From Cenococcum geophilum 1.58 (taxonomy: Eukaryota > Ascomycota > Dothideomycetes > Gloniales > Gloniaceae), in the NCBI GenBank assembly GCA_001692895.1, contig KV748179.1, positions 3,024,095 through 3,088,094 on the forward strand: 64,000 bases of DNA, given 5' to 3'. Position 1 is the stretch's first letter, and every line of letters begins with the position of its first letter. The notes under the pieces are model-generated. The model searched no databases, was not told where the DNA came from, and saw only the letters and a list, made by a program, of their open reading frames with translations. The translations under genes were made by a program, and so were the position numbers. Shown one piece after another: positions 22,651-33,418 of this stretch.

Positions 22651-23119
22651 ATTAAGAAATAATGCTTTTAGCAGCTAGTATAGAGAACTATAATATACTG
22701 CTTTTAATATAAAAAGGCCTTAAGGCGGTTACCCAGTGGCTTATTAGTTAAAATGTGCTAAATTAGTTCTGGGTTATAAGGGAAATGGTAATAAAAGGCA
22801 AGGGGGCGAGCAGTAGGTGCCCCCTAGTAACTCTATAGTAGTAGAGTAAAAGTTTATAATACTAGCGCGTCCGTAGGCTTGTTACGGCAGTAGTGGTTCC
22901 CAAGGAGGTTAAATAGTAAGGTAGTAGAGCACTATAGGCGACTCGCAGGCGCTAAGTAGGCGAGTCCCAAAAGGCGGGGAGATGGATTACGGGGTTTTCT
23001 CATTTTTTCTTAAATAGAGTTTTCTCCCCATATATAAATAAGGAGTAGTCCGTGTGGGCCCAATAGGGATCCAAATCGGACGTTAAGTAATGAATTATTA
23101 TTATTATATAGACTTTAAT

Positions 23120-23570
23120 TAATATATATAGAGATAAGGTTTTCTAGGGGGAGACCCCCTAGGACCCCCCTATATAGAGCTTTTGCTTAATTTAGAAGTA
23201 GTAGTAAAATTAAGGCGCCTTAGTTACCGCTAGGTAAGGATCTACTGCAGTAACCAAGGTACCCTACTTAAGCTAGGCTTAAAGATTATATTGGTTACAA
23301 ATATAGCATATATTTAGACTATAGAACTTTAATACAGAGCCCTCTACGTAGAATATAATATAGTAGATTATAATTCTAATTTAAAGCTTTATATACTAAA
23401 TATTTTTAATACCTAATAACTTAACTATATCATTGCCCACCTAGTTCGGACGTATAACGACGTAATGGCTTGGCGACAACATAATAGCTTGGCGCCGAGT
23501 AATAGGAGGGAGGGGAGAGAGGGGAGGAGATTAAGGGTGGCTTGGCCACTGCAAGAAGGTCGTGATATTA
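23120..23570. other. AT-rich interval, no gene
   Basis: No coding feature supported. Contains a hairpin CTAGGGGG-AGA-CCCCCTAG at 23137-23155 followed by a C-run, and a short purine-rich run (GGAGGGAGGGGAGAGAGGGG) near 23504-23530. Confidence 0.5.
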
Positions 23571-23740
23571 GTATAGTGTTAAACTTTAAAAATCGTGTCC
23601 CGGGAGCTTAATTAACGACCCCTATATAAAACGTTAATAACGTTTAATTGCAGAGCTTTAAACCGGTAGATATCTTAGGAATGCCTATTATAAGTAGCTC
23701 CGAGTGCAAAATCTAGAATATTTAGTAGTAGTGTGAGTAT
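23571..23740. repeat. Diverged direct repeat R1
   Basis: Shares with 25151-25320 the landmarks GGGAGC, TTAAYGACCCCTA and ATTATAAGYAGCTCYRRGTGC in the same order and spacing. Non-coding. Could be the terminal region of a Helitron or of a non-autonomous relative of one. Confidence 0.5.
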
Positions 23741-23810
23741 GGGACGGGGGTGCATATTTGTGTTCCCAAATGTCGTCATATAACGCAATTTTTGGGTGAC
23801 GAAAACTAGC

Positions 23811-24545
23811 TGTTAATGTTACTCGACTAATACCTACCGGAGGCTTATCCGTCCTTCCTATCTTCTCTCTCGCCTATCTCCTCATCTAATACTGTCTATA
23901 TTACTACATTAACTAATAGATCCCTTAGTAGGGACTAAGGAGGAGTATTAGAGCACCTCCAGCTCTTATAAGGAAGAAGAAAAGAAGAGAGGAAGGTATA
24001 GAGGAGGGAGTATTTATAGACGGGAGGAGGCCTGTAAACGGGAGATTAGGCAGCTATAATATAGATATTAATATTGCTCGGCTGACACCTACCAGAGGCT
24101 CCTCCGTCCTTCCTATCTTCTCTCTTACCCGTCTTCTCGTCTAATGCTGTCTATATCGCCATGTCGACTAATAGATCCCTTAGTGGGGACTAAGGAGGAG
24201 TATTAGAGAACCACTAGCTCTTATAAGGAAGAAGAAAAAAAGAGAGGAAGGTATAGAGGAGGGAGTATTTATAGACGGGAGGAGGCCTGTAAGCATAGGA
24301 GATTAGGTAGCCATAATATAGCCATTGACGTTACTTAACTAATACCTACTGGAGGCTCCTCCGTCCTTTCTGTCTTCTCTCTTACCTGTCTCCTCGTCTG
24401 ATGCTATCTATATTGCCATATTAACCAATAGATCCCTTAGTAAAGACTAAGGAGTATTAGAGCACCTCTAGCTCTTATAAGGAAGAAGAAAAGAAGAGAG
24501 GAAGGTATAGAGAAGGGAGTATTTATAGACGAGAGGAGGCCCTGC
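23811..24545. repeat. Triplicated tandem repeat, period 255-257 bp
   Basis: Three head-to-tail units start near 23811, 24066 and 24323; the third is cut at about 24540. Each holds CTACCGGAGGCT-like and CCGTCCTTCCTATCTTCTCT, the inverted repeat CCTTAGT-AGGG-ACTAAGG (in unit 1), and AAGAGAGGAAGGTATAGAG, which is a near inverse of the earlier pyrimidine run. No open frame is shared by the units. Confidence 0.85.
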
Positions 24546-25150
24546 GAGCACGTGATTTGGTAAGTACTAATAAGCACGAGATTCTCGTATAAGATGGGCT
24601 TGATTGCTTACCAAAATATAGGGTATTTCTGTTACTGCAGTGGCTACTACAGTAGTAGAGACGCCTTAAATATTTAATATAACTAACTACTAAGGCTGTT
24701 AATAAGTGAAAGGTAGGCTACTAATATAGTGCGAACGATATAGTTGTTAATATCGTTTATAGCCTATTTTTGCTTCTAGTGTACGCATAAATCGTCCTTA
24801 TATTCGGCGTAGAGCTGGTTATAGGTAGTAAGCTAAGTTGGGTCTAGCTTTGCTATTGATATAGCCGTAGGTAGTATGTCCCTTAGTATGGGCCGACTTA
24901 GTAGTTCTAGCTTTAAAAGATCGTCTTTCTTTTTAGATGGGTGGATATACTGCTATACCTCGTTAGTTTTGGCTGTGTCTTAGATGATAAAGAACCATTA
25001 AATCCAATTGGATGGCTTATTAAGGATAAGGTTGATTTTTAATTCGGTAGAGGTTGTTATTTTTAAAATTTAATAGCTCCAGGTTAGGGTCTAGCTAGCG
25101 TCTTAGCAGAACCTTATTTGGACGTTCTAAACTTTTAATTTGATTCGTCA
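24546..25150 (-). other. Weak coding remnant or spacer
   Basis: Mostly no gene. One minus-strand frame at about 24985-24820 reads LELLSRPILRDILPTAISIA, which is protein-like but unassigned. A hairpin-like CTACTGCAGTAGCC-type repeat lies near 24635-24660. Confidence 0.25.
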
Positions 25151-25320
25151 GTTTAGATCACCAAAATCCAAAATTTTATCACGGGGAGCGCGATTAATGA
25201 CCCCTACTGACAGCTCTAACTACGTCCAATTTTTAATTTATAAATAGGCAGATTTATAAGTAACAGTTATTATAAGCAGCTCTAGGTGCGGCATATATAA
25301 AATCTTCTATAGTGTAGAGA
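25151..25320. repeat. Diverged direct repeat R2
   Basis: Partner of 23571-23740, about 1.58 kb away in the same orientation. It lies 330-500 bases beyond the end of the Helitron helicase reading, where the Helitron 3' terminus is expected. Confidence 0.45.
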
Positions 25321-25585
25321 AGTTATAGCTACTAATATATAATCCTAAGTATTCTCGGAGGTTACGTAACTTATTATATAAGCGACATTTCCGCCCTTTT
25401 AAAAAATTAAAAAATTCCAAAAATCGATTAACGCTACAGATAGCAGCAATATTGATCCGGTAGTACTGCCAATTCTCCCTATATACTATTATATGTATAT
25501 CTAACAGCTCTAGAAGCGGTAAGAAGGTAGGACGGATAGGGGGATTAAAATTAAAAAAATTGGATTTCGCGGTTAAGCTATTCAA
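25307..25585 (-). CDS. Hypothetical 92-residue ORF
   Basis: Uninterrupted minus-strand frame just past the end of the Helitron gene. The N-terminal half reads FFNFNPPIRPTFLPLLELL, followed by aromatic-rich text and basic LKGRKCRLYNKLRNLREY. The first codon is TTG rather than ATG, and no family is recognised. An open frame this long is uncommon in the RIP-degraded DNA around it, but chance cannot be excluded. It may be the Helitron 3' region or an independent relic. Confidence 0.2.
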   Translation of the reverse strand: MNSLTAKSNFFNFNPPIRPTFLPLLELLDIHIIVYRENWQYYRINIAAICSVNRFLEFFNFLKGRKCRLYNKLRNLREYLGLYISSYNFSTL

Positions 25586-25651
25586 AAGTTAAGAAACCAA
25601 GACGAATGCCGTATTCTCCGCTTACCTCTGAGCCAGTATATAATTTCCTAA

Positions 25652-28600
25652 TTAGGAAAAGTCGTTTATGAGTAGTTGCTACTGCCTTTATGCAAAATCT
25701 TCTTATTGTGCCTCTTTAGTCTTACTTATAGATGACTGAAATCGTTTTATATTAAACCCACGGTTAAATATAAGCCCTGAAAGCTTCTTAACTCGTGAGA
25801 TTGCTATATAGGTTAGCCCGGCTGTCTTATCCTTTTCCTTAATATCTAGAACTACTCGGTTAAGTGTTAGGCCCTAGCTTTTATATACAATAAGAGCAAA
25901 AGCCAGAGTAATTAGAAATTAACGCCGTGAGTAAGAGCCTTTTATACCCTCCTACTTACGAAGCACAGAAAATATAGGGACGACCTTCTTACTATCCTGC
26001 CGAGTGAATAGGGTAAGTCTGTTATACCTATCTACCGTAACTAGTAGTGACTAAGGCTGATCCTTTTTAATATCCGCGTGTCCCTTCTATATAATATCTT
26101 TAACTATATTAGTAGTACCGTTTACCAAGCCTAGTTTAACCTAGATATTCTGTATTAGTATTACTTTCGCGCTAATACATAGGGCTAGATTCTCTATAGT
26201 ATCGCACTAATTAGGAGTAACTTTCCGCGCACCTACACCAGTGTTAACTGATTTAATAGCTACTACTGGCTGTAAAAGATCGCGAAGCTGAATAGTGTTA
26301 TACTTACCTATAGTAGCGCGTATACTATATAGCCGAATTACGTTATTAAAGCCCACAGCCTTATTAGTAAATAGGCCCTGCTTATACCTAGTTAAAAGAA
26401 GCTTTTAGGTTAAATTACTTACAGAATTACTACGTAGCTCCGTAAGGGCGGTCCTAAATGCAGAGCTCTTAGCGTTATCACCGCCCTGCCGTATAACTTA
26501 AGCTAGGACAGCTGTTCGGTCAATCGCCTTATAGGCTCCCTTTTTATAGCTAGCGAGCTTTAATGGCCTAGCGGGTAGATTGCTATATAAGGCCGCCTAA
26601 CCTACGGGGGGAAGCTAATGGAAATTGCCTACTAGCAAGATGTTTAAGCCTCTAAAATAGTTGTCGTTATATATAGGGTAGATTTAACGGAGGCGGTGAT
26701 TAATTTAGGCTAGATGTACTTGCCTAATTATAGATTTCTTGTTAAGGATAAGATAGTAAATATCCTTAAAAGCTTATTGTAGAGGTATAAGACTAGTAGT
26801 AGGCAATTCCTTAAAGGGGTAATTCACCGGTAGCCTTAGTAGATTGTATATAGTCCTGCCATTAATATTAAAGGCAGCTACCCTAGTAGGGGCGGCTTAA
26901 GCTAATAGCAATGGCTTGCTATTAGCCCTTACTATAGTATAGAGCGTAGTAGAGAGAACAGTAATAAGATGTGATTTACCGGTTCCTGCCTCTCCATTAA
27001 CGTTAATCTGCAGCCGGGGGGGGGGGCCAAGGCCCACTTAGATCTGCCTATAGTAATTAACTATGGCGTTATAAATATAACGCTAGCCTGGTTGTAAGGA
27101 AGATGGAGTTACTGTTTGGGATAGGCAGCTCTACGGTAGAGGCTATAACCGTGCTTCCTGCCAATAAGTCCTATTATTAAGCTGCGGGTATATACCATAA
27201 TGCGTACCCCAGTTATAGTTATAATTAAGCTCCCTATTACTAAGCCTATCAGGATCCTTAATTTTAACTCCGTTAGTGTTTTGGACGCGGGCATATAGGG
27301 CCTTAAAAGACTGGTATAGCTTTAAGTCGTCTGCAAAATCGCCTTTAAACTTATTAATATTATTAGCAGTTTTGCAGCCTTCCTTTAGTTTTTAATTGCA
27401 GAAGTAGTTAAGTGGGTGCTAATAAGAGTTAATATAGGCCTGATAGGAAGCCATATAATTAGGGGCCCCAAATCTATTAGTATAAGTAGCCACTTTCTTA
27501 TACTCCCTCTATAGGTAATGAAGAATAAGCTTTACACGGCAGAACTTAGGATACTGCGGATGGGAAGGATTGCCTTTATATCGCGGAAAGTACGATATAA
27601 CTTAAGGCTTTGCTCTTAGCCGACGCTTATAAGTAGAGTGATTAAAATAGAGTAGGAAATTAAAGAAAGTGACGTCCTCTACCCCATCTGGGCGGCGCTT
27701 ATATTTCTTATAGTTAGATAGTCCGCACCCTTCTAGTTAGCCATCCTTAAGCTTATACGTAGCGCTTTAATCGTCCTCCTAGTAGTAATCTAAAGTTACT
27801 ACATTCCTAGAGCCTTTGTAAAGGGGAATATTAAAAAGTAAATAGTATATCTCCTACGCTAACTAATCGCGTTTGGCAATAAGCTTGTTTATAAACCTAG
27901 CTACTACTAAACTAAAGGCATAAAGGCTGTTAGCGTACGGCTATACTGATTAGAGTAGCTCCTGGTAGGAAGTTAACTTCTTCTCTTCCTTACTGCAATA
28001 TTTGCCTATATAGTTAACTATTACTAATATACTTATAGCGGGTAATATATCAATATTCGCCATCCACGCTAATATTATGGCTGTATTATAACTATTAAGA
28101 AGCTTATTATTACGCTACGGACAGAACGTCTAGTAATATAGATTTTAATCCTTTAATATAGCGGCCTCATTATGGAGAGAGCGTGGAAAGTAGAAGCGGC
28201 ACTCCTTTGCTCCAGTAGAGCCTTTCTTTAATTTTAAGCAGTAAGATTTGGTGCAATTATGGTGCCGTTAAAATTAATTAAGGCAGGCAGTAAGAAGCTT
28301 ACTAGTGTTAAGGTGTTCTTTATAGCTAAGAGTAGAAGGATATTAAAGATCGGGATGCCTAGATTAATTAGGATTTATTACGGATATAAAAGTAGCCTAG
28401 TACTTAGCAAAAGCCGCCCTTAATGCACTAGCTGACGGATCTAGCTCTAGGGCTATTAAACTCCATAAGAAGCTATATATATAGCCGCTACCTTGCACCT
28501 GCTACTTATATTAGGACTAAAAGTTAGTACTATTAAATAGACCTATAAGCACGTGCTTCCTGAATAGATTAAAGCGGTGATGTAGCTAGTAAGTAGTAAT

Positions 28601-29007
28601 ATACAGGTTATTATTAAGATTCTAAGAAGCAATCTAGTAGCGCTAAGCCTTATTAGTAGCCTTATATTCGTTAAATCGAGGTATATAAGAGTGTAGATTA
28701 TACCAATGTAGATTAGTAGCGCTAAGTGTAAAGAATAGAGACCCGCTCTTAATATTTTTAGCATAAGCTATAAGCTTATTTCTCTTCTGCTTTTAGTAAG
28801 GCCTAGTGCCCTTAAGCTTCCGTATATGCTATATAATCTTATTTAGAACCTAGTTACCCCTACTGCTATTTATAAGATTACCGAGCTTGTCTAAAGATAG
28901 ACTATTCTTATTTAATCGGCTGTAAAGGAAGCGGGTGGCGTTAAGGGCTTATTCTCTTATAATCTGATTAAACACGTAGTAGCGAAATAAGGGGTGGCGG
29001 CTAAACC
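25652..29007 (-). pseudogene. Helitron Rep/helicase, middle and C-terminal part
   Basis: Right to left: Rep N-domain (GSLFFTLSATNLHWYNLHSY, about 28760-28680); the HUH motif region QVQGSGYIYSFLW at 28500-28455, where both catalytic His are Tyr; HNCTKSYC and CRFYFPRSLHNEA (about 28260-28160); VNYIGKYCSKEEKKL (about 28020-27970); the linker SYFPRYKGNPSHP; then a PIF1-type helicase with Walker A GEAGTGKS (26995-26972) and C-terminal LAFALIVYKSxGLTL and GLTYIAISRVKKLSGLIF (about 25910-25790). Stop TAA is at 25654-25652. It would nick, roll-circle replicate and unwind the element. It continues at 51720 after element C, in phase across one copy of the target duplication (DSR|FSRHP). Dead by stops and HUH loss. 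Confidence 0.9.
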
Positions 29008-29432
29008 TGTAACGGAACCTTGTAGCAAGTACTACGATGGGCTCGTTATTAGGCTAGGTGTGTAGGTAAAGTAAGTAGAAGAGTTAATAACATAATAATA
29101 ACTAGTGGAGTGGTTGCCTAACAGATTAACTCTAATTATATTCTAAGAATCACTATAAAGAAGGAACTATCTAGGTAGGGACTAAGGGTCCTTAAATACA
29201 TAACCGTACTCCTATAAAATCCTCCTTATACGTAATATACGTGTTATACGTATTATACGTACGTTCCCTTTATATACTACGTATACTGCGTATAACGTTA
29301 TATAACCTTAGTTACTATTCCTTATTACATAGCTCTACCGGCTCCATTCTAGACCATGCCTAAATTAACTAACTAGCTTCTTCCGACTCTTCTTTAAGTA
29401 GTTATAATATCGTACTTAAAGCGTCCGTAACA
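29008..29432 (-). repeat. 3' LTR of element C (425 bp)
   Basis: Plus strand TGTAACGGAACCTTG to GCGTCCGTAACA. Same family as the B and G LTRs. Contains a TATACGT-type short repeat at about 29222-29300. It has one fewer 9-bp unit than its partner at 51281-51714. Confidence 0.92.
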
Positions 29433-30180
29433 CCATCTCCCTCCTCTCTATCTTCGTCCTTAAAGATTCCTAATATCTCTAAGTCGTTTACTAGAGGTAT
29501 AATGTCCGTCTAATTAATTTAGTTAATATTATTACTTATTATACCAAAGGCTCCTTTATCTTCGTAGGCGCAACGTCGTACTTATACTATTGCTGCGATA
29601 TTATCTCTTAGTAAGATTATACCGTCTCTATATTCTCGCTGTTTAAAAAAGGGGTTAGTTTATATTACGTTGGCAAGTCCATCTTCGCAACAACCGTCCT
29701 CTTACTTAGAGTACACTAAAGCGAATATTCGTTCGTCCTATAATATTTGCTTTATCTCTAATACTAAATATACGCGACCTATTACTTTTAATAGTCGTCT
29801 AGTTCCCTAATTAATTTGTCTTAGGGTTTTATGTTTAATCTACTGCTACGCGGCTAGATAGTAAACTATCTTAAGCCCTTATTAAGTTAGAATGTTCTCA
29901 TAATATAGAGTAGAAGGCTCTTAAGGCCCGTATCGCGGCGTCTGCTTAATTACTCCGTCTTAAGAAGGTTTGTAAGAAGGTTTATTCTAAAGAGTAGAAA
30001 CTTATAAAATAGGGTTTATAGAAACTTAGTAATAAGAGAGCTAACTCTCCTTTAGTTAAGAAGGAAATAGTTCTAAGTAATTTAGCAACTACTCTTCCTA
30101 AGTCCCCCTTAGGTAACTTATTCTTTAGCAATCCTTCTTTATTAATACTACCTAACCTATTTTCTTCCAATACTCCTATA
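29433..30180 (+). other. Pol-to-LTR region of element C; antisense ORF candidate
   Basis: In the plus direction (antisense to C) one frame from about 29433 to 30230 has only TAA/TAG stops and includes LLRLKKVCKKVYSKE, LECSHNIE and SLLILPNLFSSNTPIPF, matching the antisense reading of G (5095-5470) and B (42360-42720). The Leu/Lys heptad pattern suggests a coiled coil. The opposite strand reads LLRDNIAAIV and IIPLVNDLEILGIFKDEDR toward the LTR. Which strand is coding is undecided. Confidence 0.4.
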
Positions 30181-33005
30181 CCTTTCCTATAGCGTTCTTT
30201 AAATTTTCTAGTAGTTTCTAGGTAGTCTTAGTGTAGCCTATCTATTTAACCTCGTACTATATTTTATTGTTAACGTCCTTATAACTAACAATCCTTAAAA
30301 CTTGCTATTTATCTTTTTCCTGTCCTCTATACGTGTCTTCTTTATAGATTAGTAACTTAATATTCCCGTATACTAGCTCTAGTATTATAATATACTATAT
30401 AGGGTAGATCTTTATCTTAGCTAGTAGGTCTAACTTAAATATAACCGGTGAAATCCTCTATATAATTTTAAAAGGTCCTAGTTTAACGTAGTCCAACTTC
30501 TTACTTAGTTGTTTGCTTTTAAAATTTTTATATAATAGCTATACTTTATCTCCCTCCTTAAGATCTGGTCTCTTAGATCTCTTAGTATTATAGTACCTTT
30601 TTATTCTTTCTTATACTTTCTTTGCTGATTTCATAAGGTCTACATAAAGATTTATTAACGTCTTTATTCTTTCCTTAGCTGTACTACTTGTTTTCTTCAC
30701 TTGCCGTAGTAATAATAATATTCTTAGCTTATATCCGTAATTTACCTTAAATGGTAATATACCTATTCCTTCTTATAGTGTTACATTATATATAAACTAT
30801 ATAACTAGTAATAATAATACCTAATTATTCTATGCGTAATTAATATAATATCTTAAATATTGTTCTAATATCTAATTCAGTTTTTTTTATTTAACCGTCT
30901 GTCTGCGGATAATATACGGTAGAAGTTACTACTCTAACTCCTTATTCCGCTAAGAATACCTCCTAAAATGCTACTATAAATCTTAAATCTCTGTCTAATA
31001 TAATCTTACTTAGTACTCTATATCTTACGAATACTTCTTTAATATAGATTCTAGCGACATCTTCTACTAATATTTCCTCTGTGTATGCTATAAAGTATCC
31101 CTACTTTATAAGCTTATCCACTATCACTAAAATCGCGTTATAATCTTATCCGGTAATAGGATCTCTTAACTTTAGTAACTTTATAATAAAGTCCTATAAT
31201 ATAACCTTATATAGTCTTTCTGGTATCTTAATAGGTTATAGCCCTCCGTATAGCTTATGCCTTATTAGTTTATTCCTTTAGCAATCTAGATATTCTTTTA
31301 TAACTTTTCTTACTAAGCCCTAGATTCTATTAATAATATACTCCTCCTAGAGTCTTAATACTAAGCCTATTACTCCATTATACCCTTAAGTTATTCCCTT
31401 ATAGAAATCTTTCACAAAATACTCTGCTATACTTCTTAGGATGTACTTTACTTCTCGGTTTATATATATATCCATCTATAGATCTTCTAGCTATACTTCT
31501 AGAATTTTTTATACCTAAAAGCTCTTTAGTGTCTTATAGACTCTATCTAGCTTATTATCTTCCTAAGTTGCTGTAATTTTCGGATAATTATATCTAATTA
31601 ACCTATCTATATCTTTTCGCAATAAAGCCCCTAATAGCTTTTTATTATTTTATAGTTTAGCCTTTCTACTTAGAGCGTCTGCTCGTGTATTATCTATACC
31701 CTTAGTATACTAAATCTTAAAATAGTATTCTATAAGCATCTCTGCCCATCTAACCTATCTTTAGTTAAGTTCCTTCGTTATTAGGAATCCCGTTAGGTTC
31801 TTATAATCCGTTTTAACCATAAATGGTTTCTCTATACCTTATAAGAATGCTCTTTATTTCTTTAGTACTGTAACCATACTTAATAACTCCTTATTATAAA
31901 TGTTATAGTTTAACTCTAGTGGTGTTATCTTCCAACTATAATATGCCACTGGGTGCTATTTATCTTAATATTTCTGTATAAAGTATACCCCTAGTATAAA
32001 GTCTAATGCGTCCGTTTCTATAACCGTCTCTAGTCCTAGTTAATAGATCTTAAGAACTAGCTCCTAGGTAAACAACCTTTTAACTTCCTAAAATAATTTC
32101 CGCTATTCTTCTCCCTATACCTATAGTTCTTCTTTCTTTATTAACCGCGTAAATAGTTTAATATCTTTTAACTACTGTGCTATAAACCTTCTGCAGTAAT
32201 TATAAAACCCTAAAAACAATCTTAACTATATAATATTCTCTAGTTTTTACTAATTTACTATAGCCTTAATCTTCTTTAGATCTATACTAAGTTAGCCTAG
32301 TTTAATAATAAATCCAATAAAATTAGTCTTCCTGGTAAAGAACTCGCATTTCTTAATTACTACTAGTATCTATTCTTCTTATAGTCTCTTTAAGACCCAT
32401 TTAACGTGCTTTCCGTATTCTTCCTCAGTTATTAAGTAGATAATAATATTATTAAGATATATTATAACAAATTCATCTAGGTATTCTCTTAATATATTAT
32501 TAATACGCTTCTAAAACGTTGCTGGTGCGTTTATAAGCCTAAATTATATAACTAATAGTTTATATAGTCCTTCCTTTAACCTAAAGGCTGCTTTTTATTC
32601 GTCACCTTCCTTAATTCTAATCTAATGGTACGCCTATCTTAGATCTATCTTTATAAAGATTTGTACATTATCTATCCTATCTTAGATTTTACTAATTAAG
32701 GGTAAAGGATATCTATCCTTTCTAGTAATGCTATTTAACTATCTATAGTTGATATATAGCCTTAGTTTGCTATTCTTCTTTAGTATAAATAGTACTGGAT
32801 AACCCGCTAATAACTGCAATAGTCTAATATATCCCTTTTATAAGTTTTCTTAGATAAACTCTTTTAACGCTCTACCTTCCTCTTTAGTAAGCTTATAGGT
32901 TGGAAAGAACTTTAGACTTATTCCCAGTTCTAACTCTATCTTATAGTCCTATACTATATACTCTAATAGCTTCTCACTTTCCGGTAACTATAGTTTTTTG
33001 CCATA
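30181..33005 (-). pseudogene. Element C pol, RT to chromodomain
   Basis: Reverse strand, right to left: RT from about 32880 (EEGRALKEFI-like start) with catalytic YLNNIIIY at about 32470-32440, RNase H about 31990-31680, integrase about 31560-30700, and a chromodomain at about 30330-30180 (YEVKWxGY, LENLKNAI-like). Colinear with B 39540-42360. All stops are TAA/TAG. The sequence upstream of RT is cut at 33005 by element A, one copy of whose target duplication (CTTAT) lies at 33006-33010. Confidence 0.88.
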
Positions 33006-33010
33006 CTTAT

Positions 33011-33197
33011 TGTCACGGCACTAACCTGACGCATACTGTTTTATACTGTCTCGTACTGTTTCCTACTGTTAACTGGCCCACCACTAGTACCTTGGCGGCC
33101 GGCCCTACTATTTATATACAATACCCCCTTTCCACCTTCTTCTCCTCTTTATACTATAACGTAGTTATTTAGTCTACTTTATTGCAGCACTATAACA
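33011..33197 (+). repeat. 5' LTR of element A (187 bp)
   Basis: TGTCACGGCACTAACC to GCAGCACTATAACA. TATA-like ATTTATATACAATA near 33108-33122 is a plausible core promoter. The leader 33198-33418 holds the primer-binding site and a short repeated CTCAGCATAG/CTTAGTATAG stretch (33320-33370); no ORF there. Confidence 0.93.
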
Positions 33198-33418
33198 GTT
33201 TGTGGTATCTCTAATTGCACCCCATCGCGATCTTTATTTTTTCCTAGTCTACTATCTCTGTTTTCCCAGTATAATCGCGACCTGGCGCGACCGATAACAC
33301 CGCACCATAGTCCTAGACAATCTTAGCACAGTCTCAGCATAGCCTTAGTATAGTCTCAGTAATCTTAGTATTACAGTCAGCCTTATAGATTCCAATTGCC
33401 TTACCTGGATCTCCTAGA

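Larger units (their letters stand above)
17556..23102 (+). mobile_element. Tad-like non-LTR retrotransposon, copy 1
   Basis: Starts GGAGCTCTTGCTGCACCC and ends ACGTTAAGTAATGAATTATT followed by (TTA)n. Flanked by the duplication ATTATATAGACTTTAAT at 17539-17555 and 23103-23119. The order is ORF1, then endonuclease, RT and Cys/His tail in ORF2, then a 3' UTR (about 22650-23100). Copy 2 at 55521-61060 is colinear over its whole length, and almost all differences are C/T or G/A. There is no LTR. Both copies look full length, and both are dead by RIP. Confidence 0.9.

Noticed and set aside
32900..33172. 90-codon plus-strand ORF
   Set aside because: Runs across the C pol/A LTR junction, so it is an accident of the insertion.
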